The notes beneath the pieces are model-generated. The model did not search any database, was not told the origin of the DNA, and saw only the letters and a program-made list of their open reading frames with translations. A DNA stretch of 9,920 bases from Methanolobus sp. UBA32 (GTDB lineage Archaea; Halobacteriota; Methanosarcinia; Methanosarcinales; Methanosarcinaceae), in NCBI GenBank assembly GCA_002507205.1, contig DAZF01000056.1, forward strand, positions 1 to 9,920, read 5' to 3'. Positions within the stretch are counted from its first letter, which is position 1, and each line of letters starts with the position of its first letter. This document shows positions 7,525 to 9,920 of this stretch, one piece after another. The translations under genes and the position numbers were made by a program.

Positions 7525-8367
7525 TCAATCATCCCTGTTGAATATAACATGGAACTTACCCACTATTCTGTCACGGAATCTTGTAGCAACATAGTAACTG
7601 AGGACAGCAAGTATGACACCACCAATGAAATCTGATATCCAGTGTATTCCCAGATAGAATATAGTGAACTGAATAGCCAGAGTGATAATAACTGCAACCA
7701 CTTTGAATCTCTTAAGATCTGTTCTGAAAACTATAAAGAGCATTGCCAGAAAGGAGAGTGCTGCGTGAAGACTAGGGAAACAGTTATCAAAGAAAGGATC
7801 CACAGACCTCAAACCATCATATATTATGGGATTCAGGTTGTAAAGCAGTGGTATTACATTGGGTAAAGTGTAGCCTGTAACCTTTACAGGAGTGAAGATA
7901 TAGAATGGAAAGGCCACTATATAGATGATTGTAACCGCGATGGCATATTCCTGTAATGCCCTGATCTGCCGGGTCAATATGAATACCACAAATGTGAATA
8001 TAAGAAGGAAAGAGAATCCAAAAAGATAGACAAACGAACTTACATATGTAAGTAAAGGATTGGTAAAAGCCTGGAACATACTAACCTTGTTGCCTTCTAT
8101 AAGAAAGATGTATCTCGCAAGACCATAGTCTGGAGAAATACCTAACAAAGTTACTATGGCACCCTGAGATTTCACAAATAGATAGATCATAGAAACCAGT
8201 AGCAAATATGGCAATATTTCAAATAGGAATGAATATGTGTTTCCATTATCTTTTAGTGACCTGGTGATTTTCATCCTGTAACTTTCGGGTATGAACACAT
8301 AATAGGCAACAATGTTCATTAATAAAACCACAGGCACAAAAATCATCAATAAGTACATATTTTCCAT
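7525..8367 (-). CDS. Aur1/PAP2-type integral membrane phosphatase or phosphotransferase
   Basis: The product of 280 residues has about six or seven membrane segments. Its C-terminal half carries PAP2 superfamily signatures: FPSLHAALSF, with Ser199 and His201 as the second motif, and HWISDFIGG, with His242 and Asp246 as the third. PAP2 enzymes transfer or hydrolyse phosphate groups of lipids through a phospho-histidine; the His-Asp pair is present. The FPSLHA plus HWxSD wording is closest in my reading to the inositolphosphorylceramide-synthase (Aur1, PAP2_3) branch rather than to soluble acid phosphatases. In an archaeon a plausible substrate is an isoprenoid pyrophosphate or a polar ether lipid, which is inference. 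A clear KxxxxxxRP first motif is absent, as is usual in that branch. The ATG at 8367 lacks a strong Shine-Dalgarno; the ATG at 8358 (residue 4) is an alternative start. It is divergent from the radical SAM relic. Confidence 0.87.
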   Translation of the reverse strand: MENMYLLMIFVPVVLLMNIVAYYVFIPESYRMKITRSLKDNGNTYSFLFEILPYLLLVSMIYLFVKSQGAIVTLLGISPDYGLARYIFLIEGNKVSMFQAFTNPLLTYVSSFVYLFGFSFLLIFTFVVFILTRQIRALQEYAIAVTIIYIVAFPFYIFTPVKVTGYTLPNVIPLLYNLNPIIYDGLRSVDPFFDNCFPSLHAALSFLAMLFIVFRTDLKRFKVVAVIITLAIQFTIFYLGIHWISDFIGGVILAVLSYYVATRFRDRIVGKFHVIFNRDD

Positions 8368-8424
8368 AGTATCATTCTGATTGGTTTTTTCAACTAGAGA
8401 TGCAATTAAATTAATTTACTTTCT
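8368..8424. promoter_or_regulatory. Divergent promoter region with a 12-bp AT palindrome
   Basis: This 57-base spacer between the PAP2 gene and the relic holds the perfect palindrome TAAATTAATTTA (8407-8418). It can serve as a TATA-like element in either direction. It lies about 40-50 bases before the PAP2 ATG, a suitable distance for that gene, but only 7-18 bases before the ATG at 8425, too close for the relic unless its start lies further in. Confidence 0.4.
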
Positions 8425-8949
8425 ATGATAAAGATTATGCCTGAGCCTTTATTTATTGAATGCTATCAGAAGATAGCAAACAATGAATTGCATTTAAGAT
8501 CAGAACTGATAAAGAGTATACCTGCAGTTTTTGATGAGAAATATAGCGAAAAAAAGCTTTGGAAATTACATGAATATTACATGGAAGTTTACAGAGAATA
8601 TAAGCAAAAAATCTATATGAATGGTAATAAAGCAGAAAAGAAAACTGAAAAGAGTCTTCTTGACCTGAAGATATTAATTGCCGAGAGAATAATTGAAAAC
8701 TGCCACCTCTGCCATCACAGATGCGGAGTGAACAGAAACTGGGCGAGAAGGAGTTTTGCAGAATAAACGAAACTTCCAGATACGCTGCTGAATTCCTGCA
8801 CATGGGAGAAGAACCGGAACTTGTTCCAGTAAAGGCCTGAGTATCTTGCTTACAGATATCTTGGGATTGACAGGACACTGGAACTTCAGGAGAAAGAAAA
8901 GGCTGTAAAAATGGTAAAGGATGCAGGACTTAAGGATGTCCTGCTTTAA
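8425..8949 (+). pseudogene. Decayed radical SAM protein (PflX/COG1313-like), frameshifted and internally deleted
   Basis: The intact N-terminal part (8425-8736) ends with the Cys motif ENCHLCHHRCGVNR (Cys93, Cys96, Cys100), typical of the radical SAM family related to pyruvate formate-lyase activating enzyme (COG1313). The frame then breaks. An extra A near 8735-8739 shifts to a frame reading TGREGV (8738-8755), and an extra T in the TTTT run (8754-8757) shifts again to CRINETSRYAAEFLHMGEEP and ELVP (8757-8828). The family's core, with the CxxxCxxC iron-sulfur/SAM motif, should follow but is absent. Instead the first frame resumes at 8827 with CAG TAA AGG CCT GAG, read Q-stop-RPEY, close to the family's late QYRPEY with Tyr mutated to a stop. 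It continues to AGLKDVLL and a stop at 8947-8949. About 175 codons remain, so the gene is dead. The family call rests on motif memory, not a search. Confidence 0.82.
8923..8944. terminator. Bidirectional hairpin between relic and cupredoxin
   Basis: GCAGGAC (8923-8929) and GTCCTGC (8938-8944) form a perfect 7-bp stem with an 8-base loop, between the convergent ends of the relic and the cupredoxin gene. Rightward it is followed by TTTAACAGGTTT. Leftward, on the minus strand, it is followed by ATCCTTTACCATTTTTAC. It lies inside the last codons of the relic, so those bases may survive as the cupredoxin terminator. Confidence 0.4.
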
Positions 8950-8954
8950 CAGGT

Positions 8955-9347
8955 TTACTCAACAACAATGAGTCCGCCTTTTGTCCAGGGATGTGTAACA
9001 AGTTCATATTTGTAAGTGCCCACATCTTCAAACGTATAGCTGAATGTATCATTTATCCTGAGTGTCGGAGACTGGAAACTATCGCCACCCACAAGATTAC
9101 CCTTTATGATAAAGGCTACAGAATCATTATTTATCCATGTTACAGTATCACCGGGTGATATCGTCGTTGAATATGGATGGAACTCGTACTTATCAATATA
9201 TACAATTGCATCAGCTTCGATAGCTTGTGGTTCTGAAATTACTTCATTGGACTGTACATCTGAAGCTTGCTCTTCCACACAACCGGAAAAGAACAATGTC
9301 AGTACCGATACCAGTATAATAAGGAATAGAAGACTTCCTGCTCTCAT
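8955..9347 (-). CDS. Cupredoxin-fold lipoprotein with a degenerate copper site
   Basis: The product of 130 residues begins with a hydrophobic signal peptide (about 3-20) and a lipobox-like LFFSGC with Cys23 as the predicted lipid-modified residue, so it should be tethered outside the membrane. After a polar linker (24-47), residues 48-130 show the small blue copper protein pattern: ISPGDTVTWINND, then TFEDVGTYKYE, then THPWTKGGLIVVE. Compared with amicyanin/plastocyanin-type proteins (first His after WxNxD; then Cys-x2-His-x2-Met), Phe79 replaces the first His, Leu116 replaces Cys and Thr122 replaces Met; only His119 remains. Type 1 copper binding and electron transfer are therefore unlikely. 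A structural, metal-sensing or ligand-binding role is possible. It lies 45 bases downstream of the DNA ligase on the same strand. The reading frame itself is undamaged. Confidence 0.85.
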   Translation of the reverse strand: MRAGSLLFLIILVSVLTLFFSGCVEEQASDVQSNEVISEPQAIEADAIVYIDKYEFHPYSTTISPGDTVTWINNDSVAFIIKGNLVGGDSFQSPTLRINDTFSYTFEDVGTYKYELVTHPWTKGGLIVVE

Positions 9348-9392
9348 ATTCTTAGAAGAATTGCTATTCCTAATAACACTTTTGATGGCAGC

Positions 9393-9920
9393 TCAGTTCC
9401 TTTCACGCTGCATCAGGTACATTTCCTCAAGGCGTCCGATGGTCTCAACATCCTCAACAGACTTGTCAGACCTTACATTTACCAGACGAGGGAACCGAAG
9501 CGCATAACCGGATTCGTAGTTAACACTTTTCTGGATCTCTTCAAAGGCAACCTCAAAGATGACCTCTGGTTTAATTTCAACCTCTGTTCCCGATTCTACT
9601 ATAATGAGTTCAGAGAACAATTCTGTTAGCTCTGCAAGCTGCTCGTCGGAAAAGCCAGTTGCAACACGTCCAACTGGTAAAAAACGCCCTGTATCAGGAT
9701 CATGACAGGCAAGCGCATAGGAACCAAGTACACTTGTACGTCGGCCGTATCCCCATTCAGCCCCGATAACAACCAGGTCCAGAGTTTCCATGACCGGCTT
9801 CTTCTTGAGCCAGTTCTTACCTCGTTTTCCGGGAGAATAAGGTGAATCCGGGTTCTTTATCATCACACCTTCATGACCGGCCTTAAGAGCATCATTGTAT
9901 ATCTCCAGAATTTTCTCAGG
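9393..9920 (-). CDS. lig: ATP-dependent DNA ligase, C-terminal part (partial)
   Basis: The gene enters from beyond the right edge; the frame is open to base 9920 and reads [20 protein letters not shown] there, so the GTG at 9866 is not its start. The product seals nicks in DNA during replication and repair, in the cytoplasm. Visible parts are nucleotidyltransferase motif IV ([12 protein letters not shown]), the motif V region GKNWLKKKP, and then the OB-fold domain with [15 protein letters not shown] and [13 protein letters not shown]. The C-terminus [19 protein letters not shown] is the usual end of archaeal family-I ligases and looks complete. The adenylated lysine (motif I, KxDG) and the N-terminal DNA-binding domain lie outside the window. 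It is followed on the same strand by the cupredoxin-like gene after 45 bases. Confidence 0.95.
   Translation of the reverse strand, partial: PEKILEIYNDALKAGHEGVMIKNPDSPYSPGKRGKNWLKKKPVMETLDLVVIGAEWGYGRRTSVLGSYALACHDPDTGRFLPVGRVATGFSDEQLAELTELFSELIIVESGTEVEIKPEVIFEVAFEEIQKSVNYESGYALRFPRLVNVRSDKSVEDVETIGRLEEMYLMQRERN

Noticed and set aside
8453..8878. A 141-codon minus-strand open frame across the radical SAM relic
   Set aside because: It is antisense to recognisable family motifs on the plus strand and its translation is Ser/Cys-rich without any domain signature.
9866..9866. GTG at 9866 as the start of a short ligase-like protein
   Set aside because: The frame is open to the window edge and the upstream residues match ligase motif IV context, so the gene is simply cut by the window.
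1..9920. A novel defence, mobile or multi-gene system
   Set aside because: All intact genes belong to recognised families, and no transposase, integrase, attachment repeats, CRISPR repeats or toxin-antitoxin pair was found on either strand.

Overview
The window looks like a chromosomal segment of a methanogenic archaeon of the Methanosarcinales, probably a methylotrophic Methanosarcinaceae member (Methanolobus, Methanococcoides or a relative). This is inferred from an archaeal LonB-type protease end, an archaeal ATP-dependent DNA ligase, a CHASE4/HAMP/PAS/HisKA_2 sensor kinase of the style abundant in these methanogens, archaeal TATA-like promoters and T-tract terminators. The genus cannot be fixed from the sequence alone. 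No rRNA, tRNA, CRISPR array, insertion sequence or phage gene was seen.

Layout. Bases 1-3066 (+) hold a proteolysis cluster: the 3' end of lonB, then tldD and tldE separated by one base. A 299-base spacer (3067-3365) follows. It has a terminator, a T-rich 15-base tandem repeat, competing inverted repeats and a palindromic TATA region. Bases 3366-6217 (+) carry a two-component pair: a membrane sensor kinase whose stop codon overlaps the start of a REC-PAS response regulator with no output domain. Convergent to it, on the minus strand, are an MFS exporter (6234-7448) and, upstream of that, an Aur1/PAP2-type membrane phosphatase or transferase (7525-8367). Divergent from the latter is a decayed radical SAM gene (8425-8949, +). 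It has two single-base frameshifts and an internal deletion that removed the catalytic core. Convergent to the relic, on the minus strand, are a cupredoxin-like lipoprotein (8955-9347) that has lost three of the four usual copper ligands and, upstream of it, the C-terminal part of an ATP-dependent DNA ligase (9393 to the window edge).

How the genes work together. LonB and TldD/TldE plausibly act in sequence on misfolded or regulatory proteins, with Lon making peptides and TldD/E trimming them. The kinase and regulator form one signalling unit triggered by an unknown extracytoplasmic signal. The MFS and PAP2 genes are envelope functions with no evident link to it. The most notable items are the degenerate cupredoxin copper site, the radical SAM relic with a readable deletion junction, and the possible RNA switching elements in front of tldD and the sensor kinase. 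I see no convincing new multi-gene system.
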